From Fluctibacter halophilus (GTDB taxonomy: Bacteria > Pseudomonadota > Gammaproteobacteria > Enterobacterales > Alteromonadaceae), in NCBI RefSeq assembly GCF_020687825.1, contig NZ_JAJEWP010000001.1, positions 62,001 to 126,000 on the forward strand: a stretch of 64,000 nt of DNA, given 5' to 3'. The notes beneath the pieces are model-generated. The model did not search any database. It had not been told where the DNA came from and saw only the letters and a list, made by a program, of their open reading frames with translations. The number at the start of each line of letters is the position of its first letter. Position 1 is the stretch's first letter. Both the position numbers and the translations under genes were made by a program. This document shows, one piece after another, positions 39,551-49,563 of this stretch.

Positions 39551-39893
39551 GGGCGGCCAGATCCCGTTGCAACAAAGTTTCATCGCCGAGGTTGTGGGCC
39601 ACTACCTGCTTGACGGTGGTAGCCGTGGAAATGTCCATCTGATTGATTTGCAGGCCAAACAGGTTGCCTTGCTGGTGACATAACGTGCCCTCCAGCCACA
39701 ACGGCGCTGCCATACCGTCTAACGGGATGGACAGGCGTATCGGTTGGTTGAGGATCGGCAAGTCGTCCGCGTCACAACGGAACAATGCGCCATTCAGTGA
39801 AATGTCTTCAACGGCGATGGGCCATTGTTGTGATTGCTGATGGGCGGTACCGTTTACAGAGAAAGAAACCCGGTGAAAGCGTCGACGTTCCAT
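39534..39893 (-). CDS. Single-domain PilZ protein
   Basis: A 119-residue protein made of one PilZ domain: the RRRFHR arginine motif begins at residue 3 and DISLNGALF (the D-x-S-x-x-G motif) at about 30. It should bind c-di-GMP and signal to an unknown partner. It is the second PilZ gene within 4 kb. It lies downstream of ettA on the same strand but behind the ettA terminator, so it probably has its own promoter. Confidence 0.85.
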   Translation of the reverse strand: MERRRFHRVSFSVNGTAHQQSQQWPIAVEDISLNGALFRCDADDLPILNQPIRLSIPLDGMAAPLWLEGTLCHQQGNLFGLQINQMDISTATTVKQVVAHNLGDETLLQRDLAALIAQH

Positions 39894-39931
39894 AGCCTTA
39901 TCCTATGTTCAACCTGAGCATAGTAAAGCAC

Positions 39932-39959
39932 AAAAAAAAGGCGCTCATGCGCCTTTTTT
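39932..39959 (-). terminator. Rho-independent terminator of ettA
   Basis: An 11-bp stem with GGCGC/GCGCC core (39934-39944 with 39949-39959, 4-nt loop) followed on the minus strand by eight T residues, starting 6 nt after the ettA stop codon. It could also work on the plus strand (six T). Confidence 0.88.
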
Positions 39960-39965
39960 GTCGGT

Positions 39966-41636
39966 TTAGGATTTGCTCATCTTTTTGTACTTGAGACGAT
40001 GAGGCTCGACCACGTCCTGTCCGTAGGTGTCTTTCAGCCAGGCTTCATAGTCGCTGTAGTTACCTTCGTAGAAGTTGATTTTGCCCTCATCCCGGTAATC
40101 CATGATGTGGGTGGCGACACGGTCGAGGAACCAGCGGTCGTGGGAAATGACCATGGCGCAGCCGGGGAATTCCAGCAGGGCATTTTCCAGCGCGCGCAGG
40201 GTTTCAACGTCCAAATCGTTGGTCGGTTCATCGAGCAGCAACACGTTGCCGCCGGACTTGAGCAGTTTGGCAAGGTGCACCCGGTTGCGTTCACCGCCGG
40301 ACAGATCTTTGATGAACTTCTGCTGGTCGGTGCCCCTGAAATTAAAGCGGCTGCAATAGGCTCGGCTGTTCAGTTCAAAATTACCGATGCGGATGACTTC
40401 CGAATCATCGGAAATTTCTTTGTACACCGTGTTGTTCTCGTTCATGTGATCGCGGAACTGATCGACACTGGCAATTTGCACGGTATCACCGACACTGATT
40501 TCACCGCTATCGGCCTGTTCCTGACCGGTCAACATCCGGAACAGGGTCGACTTACCGGCACCGTTGGGACCGATGATGCCAACAATGGCACCTTTTGGAA
40601 CACTGAAACTCAAATCGTCGATAAGGACCCTATCACCATAGCTCTTACGCAAGTGTTCGACATCAATGACCTTGTCGCCCAGGCGTTCGCCCGGCGGAAT
40701 AAACAGTTCGTTGGTTTCATTACGTTTCTGATAGTCACCGGTGTTGAGTTCCTCAAACCGTGCCATCCGCGCTTTACTTTTGGCCTGACGCCCTTTTGGA
40801 TTGGTACGTACCCATTCGAGTTCCTGTTTGATGGACTTCTGACGGGCACTCTCAGCACGTTCTTCCTGCTCCAGACGTTTTTCTTTCTGTTCCAGCCAGG
40901 ACGAATAGTTACCTTCCCACGGGATCCCTTCACCACGGTCAAGCTCGAGGATCCAGCCTGCAACGTTGTCGAGGAAATAACGGTCGTGGGTGATGGCCAC
41001 AACGGTGCCTTCATAGTCGTGCAGGAAGCGCTCCAGCCAGGCAACGGATTCAGCATCCAGGTGGTTGGTTGGTTCGTCGAGCAGCAACATGTCGGGTTTT
41101 TCCAGCAACAAGCGGCACAAGGCCACACGGCGACGCTCACCACCGGACAATTTGTTCACATCGGCATCCCAGGGGGGCAGACGCAGGGCATCCGCAGCGC
41201 GCTCCAGGGCATTGTCCAGGTTATGGCCGTCTTTGGCCTGAATAATGGCTTCAAGCTCTGCCTGTTCCTTTGCCAGCGCATCAAAATCCGCGTCTTCTTC
41301 GGCATAAGCGGCATAGACCTCTTCGATGCGTGACAGCGCGTGCACCACATCGGCGACCGCTTCTTCGATATTGCCCCGCACATCTTTGTTCGGATCTAAC
41401 TGGGGTTCCTGTGGCAGGTAGCCGATGTTAATGCCCGGCTGGGGACGGGCCTCACCTTCGATGTCGGTATCCACACCGGCCATGATGCGCAGCAGCGTGG
41501 ATTTACCGGCGCCGTTGAGACCCAATACGCCGATTTTGGCGCCCGGGAAAAAACTCAGCGAAATGTTTTTCAGAATGTGTTTGTTAGGGGGAACAATTTT
41601 GCCCACCCGATGCATACTATATACGTATTGTGCCAT
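39966..41636 (-). CDS. ettA: Energy-dependent translational throttle protein EttA
   Basis: A 556-residue ABC-F protein (E. coli EttA 555) with two ATPase domains: Walker A GLNGAGKST and GPNGAGKST, signatures LSGGERRRVALC and LSGGERNRVHLA, and the inter-domain linker region (EQKEKRLEQEERAESARQK) with charged helices. It binds the ribosomal E site and tunes the first elongation step to the ATP/ADP ratio. Start MAQYVYSMHRVGKIVPP matches the family exactly. Confidence 0.96.
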   Translation of the reverse strand: MAQYVYSMHRVGKIVPPNKHILKNISLSFFPGAKIGVLGLNGAGKSTLLRIMAGVDTDIEGEARPQPGINIGYLPQEPQLDPNKDVRGNIEEAVADVVHALSRIEEVYAAYAEEDADFDALAKEQAELEAIIQAKDGHNLDNALERAADALRLPPWDADVNKLSGGERRRVALCRLLLEKPDMLLLDEPTNHLDAESVAWLERFLHDYEGTVVAITHDRYFLDNVAGWILELDRGEGIPWEGNYSSWLEQKEKRLEQEERAESARQKSIKQELEWVRTNPKGRQAKSKARMARFEELNTGDYQKRNETNELFIPPGERLGDKVIDVEHLRKSYGDRVLIDDLSFSVPKGAIVGIIGPNGAGKSTLFRMLTGQEQADSGEISVGDTVQIASVDQFRDHMNENNTVYKEISDDSEVIRIGNFELNSRAYCSRFNFRGTDQQKFIKDLSGGERNRVHLAKLLKSGGNVLLLDEPTNDLDVETLRALENALLEFPGCAMVISHDRWFLDRVATHIMDYRDEGKINFYEGNYSDYEAWLKDTYGQDVVEPHRLKYKKMSKS

Positions 41637-41865
41637 GTTACTTCTGAGTAATCGTCAAACAGGCGCACATTGTAGAACACCCGCCGCTTGCGGGGAAGGG
41701 GGCGACGCAAACAGGGAGGATACGACGGGGTGACTGGTCTGAACTGTGGGCAAACGACAGAAGCGGGCAAAGAAAGGCGTTGAATCGGGGGTTTTTACTA
41801 TGTACATGGCGGTTAAAATGACTAGAATATGCGCTTCATTTTCACGCCCGTCCACAGGAGAGCCC

Positions 41866-43122
41866 ATGCTGACCCGCGATATGACCATTGCCGATTTTGA
41901 TCCCGAATTGGCGGACGCCATTGCCAAAGAAACCCAACGCCAGGAGCACCACATCGAACTGATCGCTTCTGAAAACTATTGCAGTCCCCGGGTACTGGAA
42001 GCGCAGGGCTCTCAACTGACCAACAAATATGCCGAAGGTTACCCGCACAAGCGCTATTACGGCGGTTGTGAATATGTGGACATCGCTGAAGACCTGGCCA
42101 TCGAGCGTGCCAAACAGCTGTTTGGTGCCGAGTATGCCAACGTACAACCTCATTCAGGTTCTCAGGCGAACTCTGCGGCGTTCATGGCCATGCTGGATGC
42201 TGGTGACACCGTACTGGGCATGAGCCTGGCTGATGGTGGTCACCTGACTCACGGTTCTCACGTAAACTTCTCCGGTAAAACCTATCACGCGGTGCAGTAT
42301 GGATTGCATCCTGAAACCGGCGAAATCGATATGGCCCAGGTTGAAGCGTTGGCCAAAGAACATAAGCCGAAGATGATCATCGGTGGTTTCTCGGCCTACT
42401 CTGGCATCGTTGATTGGCAAAAATTCCGTGAAATCGCTGACAGCGTGGGTGCTTATCTGTTGGTCGACATGGCCCACGTTGCCGGCTTGGTCGCGGCGGG
42501 TCTGTACCCCAATCCACTGCCTCACGCCCACGTTGTGACAACCACCACACACAAAACCCTGGCGGGTCCCCGTGGTGGTCTGATCCTGTCTTCCTGTGGC
42601 GACGAAACCCTGTACAAGAAGCTTAACAGTGCGGTCTTCCCGGGTAACCAGGGTGGCCCGTTGTGTCACGTGATTGCGGCCAAAGCCGTGGCGTTCAAAG
42701 AAGCGTTGCAGCCAGAATTCAAAGTCTATCAGCAAGGCGTTGTTGCCAATGCCAAGGCAATGGTTGAGGTCATGCAGCAGCGTGGCTACAAAATCGTCTC
42801 CAATGGCACTGACAATCACCTGTTCCTGCTGGATTTGATTGACAAAGACATCACCGGTAAAGACGCCGATGCTGCATTGGGTCGTGCCAACATCACGGTG
42901 AATAAGAACTCCGTACCAAACGACCCACGTTCACCGTTTGTGACCAGCGGTTTGCGTATCGGTTCTCCGGCCATTACCCGTCGTGGCTTCAAGGAAGAGC
43001 AAGCCAAGCAAGTGGCGACCTGGATTTGCGACGTGCTGGATAACATCAATGATGAAAGCACCATTGAGCGCGTTAAAGGCGAAGTGGTTGCGCTGTGTGA
43101 AGCTTACCCCGTCTACGGTTAA
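41866..43122 (+). CDS. glyA: Serine hydroxymethyltransferase
   Basis: A 418-residue PLP enzyme interconverting serine and glycine with tetrahydrofolate (E. coli GlyA 417). The PLP-lysine motif [14 protein letters not shown], the [25 protein letters not shown] start, and [13 protein letters not shown] are present. CAGGAG sits 5 nt before the ATG at 41866; upstream in-frame starts back to 41746 lack an SD and add unrelated sequence. It ends in a strong terminator and is a single-gene unit. Confidence 0.97.
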   Translation: MLTRDMTIADFDPELADAIAKETQRQEHHIELIASENYCSPRVLEAQGSQLTNKYAEGYPHKRYYGGCEYVDIAEDLAIERAKQLFGAEYANVQPHSGSQANSAAFMAMLDAGDTVLGMSLADGGHLTHGSHVNFSGKTYHAVQYGLHPETGEIDMAQVEALAKEHKPKMIIGGFSAYSGIVDWQKFREIADSVGAYLLVDMAHVAGLVAAGLYPNPLPHAHVVTTTTHKTLAGPRGGLILSSCGDETLYKKLNSAVFPGNQGGPLCHVIAAKAVAFKEALQPEFKVYQQGVVANAKAMVEVMQQRGYKIVSNGTDNHLFLLDLIDKDITGKDADAALGRANITVNKNSVPNDPRSPFVTSGLRIGSPAITRRGFKEEQAKQVATWICDVLDNINDESTIERVKGEVVALCEAYPVYG

Positions 43123-43139
43123 GTTTGCTCAGAAAGATA

Positions 43140-43169
43140 AAAAAACGGCGCATCAAGCGCCGTTTTTTG
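43140..43169. terminator. Bidirectional terminator between glyA and the DUF6265-like gene
   Basis: Stem 43140-43151 with 43157-43168 (CGGCGC/GCGCCG core flanked by A6 and T6, 5-nt loop). It follows glyA on the plus strand by 17 nt and the convergent gene on the minus strand by 11 nt, with T-runs for both. Confidence 0.9.
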
Positions 43170-43180
43170 TGTCTGTTGGT

Positions 43181-43642
43181 TTATGGCTGACGCTTAAAGG
43201 TCCATTTGAGGGTGTTGTGGCCATCCAGGGTTTCAATGCGCACATGCAGCGCGCCATCCTCGCTGCGGTAGTGAATACGCTGGGGGAAATCGTGGGCCGG
43301 ATTTTCAAAAACGGCTTCCTGAGTGTCACAGCGCTCCGCCCGGAAGGGAATGGGCATCGGATGGGCCGAAACCTTGGCCAGATAGAACACCCTGTCCTGC
43401 TGTGTTACCAAACGCAGGCTTTCCTGCTCCCGCACCGTACCGGTTTCGGTCAGTGTGGTACCGAGTCCTTCAAAGGTTTGTGTGCTGACCGCCTGCCAGG
43501 ATTCGGTCAGAAAGCCACTGGCGGTCTCGGTTTGCCAATTCCCCAGCAGCCATTGCAGGTTGTCCAGGCTGGTGCAACTGGGTGATGTCTGGGCCTGGCC
43601 GGCGCTGCAGATCAGCAATAGAGCGCAAATGTGCGGTCGCAT
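43181..43642 (-). CDS. Secreted DUF6265-like protein
   Basis: A 153-residue exported protein, signal peptide to about GQA (17). The mature chain has the WLLGNWQ start and the ENPAHDFPQRIHYR motif typical of a small beta-sandwich/lipocalin-like family (DUF6265). Two cysteine pairs are possible. Biochemical role unknown. It is a single gene reading toward glyA with a shared terminator, and its start lies 68 nt from nrdR on the other strand. Confidence 0.72.
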   Translation of the reverse strand: MRPHICALLLICSAGQAQTSPSCTSLDNLQWLLGNWQTETASGFLTESWQAVSTQTFEGLGTTLTETGTVREQESLRLVTQQDRVFYLAKVSAHPMPIPFRAERCDTQEAVFENPAHDFPQRIHYRSEDGALHVRIETLDGHNTLKWTFKRQP

Positions 43643-43710
43643 GTGTCAATTTCCCCCGTTTTTTGCTAGTTTAGCCTGCAATTCGAACCTTACCAGCAGT
43701 CGTAGTCAGC

Positions 43711-44160
43711 ATGTTTTGTCCATTTTGTGTGGCCCAGGAAACCAAAGTCATTGATTCCCGCCTGGTGGCGGAAGGCCATCAGGTACGTCGACGCCGTGAA
43801 TGCACCCAGTGTCATGAACGCTTCACGACCTTTGAAGTGGCAGAATTGGTGATGCCCAGGGTGGTCAAGCGCGACGGATCCCGGGAGCCGTTCAATGAAG
43901 ATAAGCTGCGTGCAGGTTTACAGCGGGCGTTGGAAAAGCGACCGGTGGATACCGAAAAGGTCGAGCACTGCATCAGTAAACTGAAGTCCACCCTGCGTGC
44001 CACCGGTGAGCGGGAAATCAGCAGTGAGTTCCTGGGAAATCTGATCATGGACGCGCTCAAAGATCTCGACAAAGTAGCCTATGTGCGATTTGCGTCGGTG
44101 TATCGCTCGTTTGAAGACATCCGGGAGTTTGGTGAAGAAATCGCGCGTTTGGGAGACTGA
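43711..44160 (+). CDS. nrdR: Transcriptional repressor NrdR
   Basis: A 149-residue repressor of ribonucleotide reductase genes. The zinc ribbon uses Cys3, Cys6, Cys31 and Cys34 (CPFC, CTQC), followed by the ATP-cone domain ([20 protein letters not shown]). Length matches E. coli NrdR exactly. It heads the riboflavin/nusB gene set, the usual arrangement in gammaproteobacteria. Confidence 0.97.
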   Translation: MFCPFCVAQETKVIDSRLVAEGHQVRRRRECTQCHERFTTFEVAELVMPRVVKRDGSREPFNEDKLRAGLQRALEKRPVDTEKVEHCISKLKSTLRATGEREISSEFLGNLIMDALKDLDKVAYVRFASVYRSFEDIREFGEEIARLGD

Positions 44161-44164
44161 TGCC

Positions 44165-45259
44165 ATGCACGCCGATCTTCACTGGATGTCTGTTGCGCTG
44201 CGTCAGGCCGAAAAAGGCTTGTACACAACCTCCCCCAATCCGAGGGTTGGTTGCGTTGTGGTTGACCCGGACGGACAGTGTGTAGGGCAGGGCTATCATC
44301 ATCAGGCCGGACAGGGCCACGCTGAAGTCATGGCGCTGGCGCAAGCGGGCGAACGGGCCAAAGGGGCAACGGTTTACGTGACCCTCGAACCCTGCAGTCA
44401 CACCGGTCGCACGCCACCCTGTGCCGATGCGCTTATCCAGGCCGGTGTTGCCAGGGTTGTGGCGGCGATGGAAGATCCCAACCCACAGGTCAGTGGCGCC
44501 GGTCTGACCCGACTCGCTAACGCTGGTATCGACGTACTCAGTGGGGTGCTGGAAGCACAAGCCCGGGCATTGAATCCTGGTTTTATCAAGCGCATGACCC
44601 AGGGGCTGCCCTGGGTGCGGGTAAAGCTGGCCGCGGGTCTTGATGGGCGCACGGCGATGGCCAACGGCCACAGCCAATGGATCACCGGCAATGCGGCCCG
44701 AGAGGATGTGCAACGTTACCGGGCGCGCTCCTGTGCGATCCTGACCGGCTCAGGCACGGTGTTGGATGATAACCCCAGTTTAAATGTGCGTCTGGATGGC
44801 TTGCCTACCCTGACGTCAGGTCAGCTGCGGCAACCGTTACGGGCGGTGATTGATCGCCGTCAACGTCTCAGTGCGCAGATCCCGTTTTTTTCTCTACCGG
44901 GAAACACGCTGAGGTTTCACTGTGGAGAGTTGCACACACCATGGCCGACTGGGGTTGGCCAGCATCGCCTTACGCACAACGATGAAAATGGCTTGTTCGA
45001 GGCGCTTCAGCATCTGGCAGGTCAGGGCATGAATGAAGTGTGGATTGAAGCAGGTGCTCAGCTCAGTGGGTGTGCGTTGAAAAATCAATGGGCTGATGAG
45101 TTGATTTTGTACATCGCGCCCAAATTAATGGGGGACGATGGTCGCGGCTTGATGGGGCCAATGGGCCTTGAACACATGGATAACGCTTTCCAGTATCAGT
45201 GGCAGGATGTTCGCCAGGTAGGTGATGATCTGCGGCTGACCCTGCGACCACAGGCATAA
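44165..45259 (+). CDS. ribD: Bifunctional riboflavin deaminase/reductase RibD
   Basis: A 364-residue enzyme for steps two and three of riboflavin synthesis. The deaminase domain binds zinc through His52 (GHAEVMA), Cys77 and Cys86 (PCSHTGRTPPC); the reductase domain begins about residue 145 (WVRVKLAAGLDGRTAMANGHSQWIT). The ATG at 44165, 4 nt after the nrdR stop, has GGGAG upstream. ribE follows after 19 nt. Confidence 0.95.
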   Translation: MHADLHWMSVALRQAEKGLYTTSPNPRVGCVVVDPDGQCVGQGYHHQAGQGHAEVMALAQAGERAKGATVYVTLEPCSHTGRTPPCADALIQAGVARVVAAMEDPNPQVSGAGLTRLANAGIDVLSGVLEAQARALNPGFIKRMTQGLPWVRVKLAAGLDGRTAMANGHSQWITGNAAREDVQRYRARSCAILTGSGTVLDDNPSLNVRLDGLPTLTSGQLRQPLRAVIDRRQRLSAQIPFFSLPGNTLRFHCGELHTPWPTGVGQHRLTHNDENGLFEALQHLAGQGMNEVWIEAGAQLSGCALKNQWADELILYIAPKLMGDDGRGLMGPMGLEHMDNAFQYQWQDVRQVGDDLRLTLRPQA

Positions 45260-45278
45260 AGGCAAAGAGGTCTCTGTT

Positions 45279-45941
45279 ATGTTTACCGGAATTATTGAAG
45301 CCGTCGGCACCATCGGCGCGATGCAACCTTTTGGCGAGGACATCCGCCTGCGCATCGATGTCGGCACGCTGGACATGTCGGATGTCAAGCTGGGGGACAG
45401 CATTGCCGCCAACGGTGTGTGTCTGACCGTGGTTGAATTCTCTGACCAGCACTACAGTGTGGATGTGTCGCCGGAAACCCTCAAACGCTCGGGTTTCGCG
45501 GACTATCAGGTCGGTATGCCGGTGAACCTTGAAAAAGCCATGCTGGCGTCGTCCCGGTTCGGCGGACACATTGTCAGCGGACACGTTGATGGCGTGGGCG
45601 AAGTTCTGTCTCTGCATCCGGGCGATAAATGGCTCGAGATCTGGGTTAAGGCGCCGGACAACCTGGCCCGGTATCTGGCTGAAAAGGGGTCGATTACCGT
45701 GGACGGTGTCAGCCTGACGGTTAACCGTATCGACGGTGCCCGGTTTATGCTGACCCTGATCCCCCACACCCTGCAGGAGACCATCATCGGTACTTACAAG
45801 GTGGGCACCAAGGTCAACCTCGAAGTGGATGTGGTGGCCCGCTATCTGGAACGCCTGATGCTGGGCGACAAAGCCGCTCAACCGAGTGCCGGCCAGGGCA
45901 TTGATGAAGCTTTTCTGGCCAAGCATGGCTACATGAAATAA
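45279..45941 (+). CDS. ribE: Riboflavin synthase, alpha subunit
   Basis: A 220-residue riboflavin synthase (called ribC in E. coli nomenclature) joining two 6,7-dimethyl-8-ribityllumazine molecules. It has the family's internal duplication: [10 protein letters not shown] and SCLTV-like [11 protein letters not shown] in the first half, and [27 protein letters not shown] in the second. AAAGAGG precedes the ATG. It is part of the ribD-ribE-ribB-ribH gene set. Confidence 0.96.
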   Translation: MFTGIIEAVGTIGAMQPFGEDIRLRIDVGTLDMSDVKLGDSIAANGVCLTVVEFSDQHYSVDVSPETLKRSGFADYQVGMPVNLEKAMLASSRFGGHIVSGHVDGVGEVLSLHPGDKWLEIWVKAPDNLARYLAEKGSITVDGVSLTVNRIDGARFMLTLIPHTLQETIIGTYKVGTKVNLEVDVVARYLERLMLGDKAAQPSAGQGIDEAFLAKHGYMK

Positions 45942-46005
45942 TGACGCCAGACGTCGTTACGACAACGTCTACACTTACTACCCTACAACATTAAAAAAGA
46001 CGCAC

Positions 46006-47112
46006 ATGGCATTAAACACAACCCAAGAGATCATTGACGACATTCGCGCCGGCAAGATGGTCATTCTGATGGATGACGAAGACCGGGAAAACGAAGGGGA
46101 CCTGATCATGGCCGCCCAGTTTGTTACTCCGGAGGCGATCAATTTCATGGTCACCCATGCCCGCGGGCTGGTGTGTCTGCCAATGACCGCAGAGCGCTGT
46201 CAACGGCTTAATCTGCCATTGATGGTCGACAACAACGGTGCCCAGTTCTCCACCAACTTTACGGTATCCATTGAGGCCGCGACCGGCGTTACCACCGGTA
46301 TTTCGGCGGCGGATCGTGCCCGTACCATCCAGGTCGCTGTGGCCGCCAATGCCAAAGCTGACGACATTGTTCAGCCGGGGCACATCTTTCCGCTGATCGC
46401 CAAAGAAGGCGGCGTGTTGAACCGAGCGGGTCATACCGAAGCGGGTGTTGATTTGGCCCGTTTGGCTGGCGCAGAGCCGGCCGCCGTGATTGTCGAAATT
46501 CTGAATGACGATGGCACCATGGCCCGTCGACCGGAACTGGAAGCCTTTGCTGCCAAACACAACCTCAAAATTGGCACCATCGCGGATTTGATTGAGTACC
46601 GCAATCTGAATGAGACCACCATCGAGAAAGTGGCGGAGTGCCGTTTGCCCACCGAGCATGGTGAGTTTGACCTGATCACCTTTAAAGACGTGATCGATAA
46701 CCAGGTTCATTTCGCCCTGCGTAAAGGGGAGGTCAACAGCACAGAACCGACCTTGGTGCGGGTTCACCTGCACAATACGTTCAGTGATTTACTCGGCTCT
46801 GATCGCAACATTGACCGCAGCATGAGCCTGCCCGAGGCCATGGCGCGTATTGCCCAGGATGGCGGGGTGCTGGTGCTGTTGGGCAAACAGGAAGATCTGC
46901 TGGGGCAGGTACGTCAGTTCGAAGCGGAAGACAAAGGTGAGCAACCTGCCGCGCAGAAATGGCAGGGCACGTCCCGCACGGTCGGTGTCGGCAGCCAGAT
47001 TTTGGCTACACTTGGGGTCAAGCAGATGCGCCTGCTCAGCCGTCCGAAAAAGTATCACGCCTTGTCAGGCTACGGCCTTGAAGTGGTGGAATACATTTAC
47101 GACGACGAGTGA
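46006..47112 (+). CDS. ribB: 3,4-DHBP synthase with degenerate GTP cyclohydrolase II domain (RibBX type)
   Basis: A 368-residue protein. The N-terminal half (1-200) is a complete 3,4-dihydroxy-2-butanone-4-phosphate synthase with [10 protein letters not shown] and the [13 protein letters not shown] motif. The C-terminal half has the shape of GTP cyclohydrolase II, but the zinc-binding cysteines are gone: where RibA has HSECLTGD and CDCG there is [16 protein letters not shown]. Such RibBX proteins are described as lacking cyclohydrolase activity, so the cell needs a separate ribA, which is not in this window. Many databases would name it ribBA. A gap of 64 nt separates it from ribE. Confidence 0.9.
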   Translation: MALNTTQEIIDDIRAGKMVILMDDEDRENEGDLIMAAQFVTPEAINFMVTHARGLVCLPMTAERCQRLNLPLMVDNNGAQFSTNFTVSIEAATGVTTGISAADRARTIQVAVAANAKADDIVQPGHIFPLIAKEGGVLNRAGHTEAGVDLARLAGAEPAAVIVEILNDDGTMARRPELEAFAAKHNLKIGTIADLIEYRNLNETTIEKVAECRLPTEHGEFDLITFKDVIDNQVHFALRKGEVNSTEPTLVRVHLHNTFSDLLGSDRNIDRSMSLPEAMARIAQDGGVLVLLGKQEDLLGQVRQFEAEDKGEQPAAQKWQGTSRTVGVGSQILATLGVKQMRLLSRPKKYHALSGYGLEVVEYIYDDE

Positions 47113-47133
47113 GCCATTGCTGTAAAAAGAACA

Positions 47134-47162
47134 TTACCGCGATTGACGGTCTGTGCTACAAT
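47134..47162 (+). promoter_or_regulatory. Possible sigma-70 promoter of ribH-nusB
   Basis: TTACCG (47134-47139), a 17-nt spacer and TACAAT (47157-47162) stand 41 nt before ribH. It would allow ribH, nusB and downstream genes to be expressed independently of ribBX. Confidence 0.45.
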
Positions 47163-47202
47163 GCGCGCCGTTTTTTCGTTCAATGACAGGACATAGGCAG
47201 AC

Positions 47203-47676
47203 ATGAACATTATTGAAGGCAATTTGCGCGCAACAGGAAAGTCCTTTGCGTTGGTTGTTTCCCGCTTTAACAGCTTTGTGGTTGAAAGCCTGGTAGACGG
47301 TGCGCTGGATGCGTTGGAGCGCGTCGGTGAGGTCAACGAACAGGACATCACCCTGGTACGTGTTCCTGGTGCTTATGAATTGCCTGTGGTGGCTAAAAAA
47401 CTGGCTGAACAGAAAAAATACGATGCGATCATCGCACTGGGTGCCGTGATCCGCGGCGGAACACCGCACTTTGACTTTGTTGCCGGTGAATGTAACAAAG
47501 GCCTGGCCCAGGTATCCCTGGAATACGGTATTCCGGTGGCGTTTGGCGTGATCACCACTGACAGCATCGAACAGGCGATTGAGCGCTCTGGCACCAAGGC
47601 CGGTAATAAAGGCGCTGAAGCCGCAATGGGCGCGCTGGAAATGGTGAATGTCATGTCATTGATTGAAGAGGCCTGA
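47203..47676 (+). CDS. ribH: 6,7-dimethyl-8-ribityllumazine synthase
   Basis: A 157-residue lumazine synthase condensing DHBP with the RibD product. Motifs: [56 protein letters not shown], and [27 protein letters not shown]. Forms icosahedral or pentameric assemblies in the family. nusB follows after 2 nt, as in E. coli. Confidence 0.97.
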   Translation: MNIIEGNLRATGKSFALVVSRFNSFVVESLVDGALDALERVGEVNEQDITLVRVPGAYELPVVAKKLAEQKKYDAIIALGAVIRGGTPHFDFVAGECNKGLAQVSLEYGIPVAFGVITTDSIEQAIERSGTKAGNKGAEAAMGALEMVNVMSLIEEA

Positions 47677-47678
47677 GC

Positions 47679-48098
47679 GTGAAACCAGCCACCCGTCGTA
47701 AAGCCAGAGAGCTGGCGCTGCAGGGCATTTATTCCTGGCAGATGACTCAAAACGCCGTGCAACAAATTGAACTGCACCTGGCGACCTCGAACAACATGGA
47801 AAACGTCGATATGGCGTATTTTCAGGAGTTGTTGCGTGCGGTGATCAAAACCACCGACACCCTGGACGCGGCGATCAAACCCTATCTGGGACGTCTGCCG
47901 GAAGAACTCGATCCGGTGGAAAAAGCGATCCTGCGTCTCGCGACCTATGAACTCACCCAGCGCATTGACGTGCCCTACAAGGTTGTCATTAACGAAGCCA
48001 TCGAATTGGCGAAATCCTTTGGCGCTGAAGAAAGTCACAAGTTTGTCAACGGTGTGCTGGATAAAGCCGTCAAAACCTTGCGCAAAGACGAGCTGTAA
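47679..48098 (+). CDS. nusB: Transcription antitermination factor NusB
   Basis: A 139-residue all-helical RNA-binding protein, the same length as E. coli Nus[17 protein letters not shown], the [14 protein letters not shown] core and [28 protein letters not shown] are diagnostic. With NusE it binds boxA in rRNA leaders. Start is GTG at 47679, just after the ribH stop. Confidence 0.97.
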   Translation: MKPATRRKARELALQGIYSWQMTQNAVQQIELHLATSNNMENVDMAYFQELLRAVIKTTDTLDAAIKPYLGRLPEELDPVEKAILRLATYELTQRIDVPYKVVINEAIELAKSFGAEESHKFVNGVLDKAVKTLRKDEL

Positions 48099-48115
48099 GT
48101 ACTCGCAGAGGACCT

Positions 48116-49078
48116 GTGAAAGAATTTGAATTGATCGATACCTTCTTCAAGGCCGGAAGTTATCAACGTAAAGATGTGGTACTCGGCATCGGCGATGATT
48201 GCGCCATTGCCGATGTCCCGTCAGGCCAGTCCCTGGTGGTTACGACTGACACCTTGGTCAGCGGTGTGCACTTTTTTGCCGATGCACCGCCAGAAGCCAT
48301 CGCCCACAAAGCAGTGGCGGTGAACCTCAGTGATCTCGCCTCGATGGGTGCGGAGCCCGCGTGGCTCAGTTTATCCCTGTCATTGCCTGATGCCGATGAG
48401 GCGTGGGTTGCGGCGTTCTCAAAAGCGTTGCATGCCCTTAGCGAATATTACTCCATCCAGTTGATTGGTGGCGACACGGTTCGCGGCCCATTGTCCGTTA
48501 CCATCACCGCACACGGCTTCGTGCCACAGGGGCAGGCGTTGTGTCGACACAATGCCAAGCCGGGCGACTTAATTTATGTGACCGGTAGCCTGGGCGATGC
48601 TGCAGCAGGCCTGGCAATCTTGCGTGGACAATTAAAAACCACCCAAAACAGTGAAGACTTTCTGGTCAATCGACTCCATTACCCGACACCACGCCTGCTG
48701 GCAGGTACGGCGGTGCGACGTATTGCCACCGCGGGCATCGATATTTCGGACGGCTTGCTGGCCGATTTGCAACATGTCTTAAGCAGTTCCGGTTGTGGCG
48801 CTCAACTGCACCTGGAACAGTTACCGCTGTCTGTGGCAATGCGTGAGTCAGTGCCGGCCAACAAAGCCTATGACTTTGCCCTCGCTGGTGGTGACGACTA
48901 TGAGCTGCTGTTTACCGTCAGTGCAGACAAGCGCACTAATCTGGAAATCAATCTGGCCAACTTTAACGTTGAGGCGACCTGCATCGGGCAGATGACCGGA
49001 AAAGACGGCAAAATTGAATTGCGCCTCGGGGATGAGCCTTATTCCCTGGACGTGAAAGGTTACGAGCACTTCAGCTGA
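48116..49078 (+). CDS. thiL: Thiamine-monophosphate kinase
   Basis: A 320-residue ATP-dependent kinase making thiamine diphosphate. Motifs: GIGDDCAIAD, TTDTLVSGVHFF, AVAVNLSDLASMGAEP, IGGDTVRG and GGDDYELLF. GTG start at 48116 with AGGA upstream. The stop shares a base with the pgpA start. Confidence 0.96.
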   Translation: MKEFELIDTFFKAGSYQRKDVVLGIGDDCAIADVPSGQSLVVTTDTLVSGVHFFADAPPEAIAHKAVAVNLSDLASMGAEPAWLSLSLSLPDADEAWVAAFSKALHALSEYYSIQLIGGDTVRGPLSVTITAHGFVPQGQALCRHNAKPGDLIYVTGSLGDAAAGLAILRGQLKTTQNSEDFLVNRLHYPTPRLLAGTAVRRIATAGIDISDGLLADLQHVLSSSGCGAQLHLEQLPLSVAMRESVPANKAYDFALAGGDDYELLFTVSADKRTNLEINLANFNVEATCIGQMTGKDGKIELRLGDEPYSLDVKGYEHFS

Positions 49079-49563
49079 TGGAATCGTTGCTGCGCGAGCG
49101 GGTGTCACTGCGCCGACCTACACATTTGCTGGCGTTGGGCTTTGGTTCTGGTCTGAGCCGCAATATGCCCGGCACCATGGGCACTCTGGCGGCATTGCCG
49201 CTGGTTGTCGCACTGGCGTTCTGGTTACCACTGTGGGCGTATATCCTGGTGTGCGTGATTGGGTCACTGGGGGGCATCTATGTGTGTGGAAAAACCGCAG
49301 ATGACATGGGTATCCATGACCATCCTTCGATTGTGTGGGACGAGTTTGCCGGCATCGCGATCACGCTGATTGCGGTACCACTGAACCCCTGGACCGTTGT
49401 GGCTGGCTTTATCGCGTTCAGGGTGCTGGATATCCTCAAACCCTGGCCAATCAAACATTTTGACCAACACTTACACGGCGGTCTGGGCATTATGCTGGAC
49501 GATGTGTTGGCCGGTTTGGCCGCATGTGGGCTGTTGCACGCCGGTTTGGCGCTAGTGTCTTAA
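49078..49563 (+). CDS. pgpA: Phosphatidylglycerophosphatase A
   Basis: A 161-residue inner-membrane phosphatase of the PgpA family, removing phosphate from phosphatidylglycerol phosphate. Segments LGFGSGLSRNMPGTMGTLAALPL, DPSIVWDEF-like DHPSIVWDEFAGI, FRVLDILKPWPI and GGLGIMLDDVLAG are diagnostic; three or four hydrophobic helices are visible. ATG overlaps the thiL stop. Last gene of the nrdR-pgpA run; 4-nt convergent overlap with a small membrane protein gene. Confidence 0.95.
   Translation: MESLLRERVSLRRPTHLLALGFGSGLSRNMPGTMGTLAALPLVVALAFWLPLWAYILVCVIGSLGGIYVCGKTADDMGIHDHPSIVWDEFAGIAITLIAVPLNPWTVVAGFIAFRVLDILKPWPIKHFDQHLHGGLGIMLDDVLAGLAACGLLHAGLALVS

Noticed and set aside
39999..41333. 444-codon plus-strand frame antisense to ettA
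   Set aside because: It is long only because of codon bias in ettA; it has no SD, is composed of mirrored ABC-F sequence and resembles no family.
45942..46005. FMN riboswitch before ribBX
   Set aside because: The 64-nt gap is too short for the aptamer and holds only a small imperfect hairpin.
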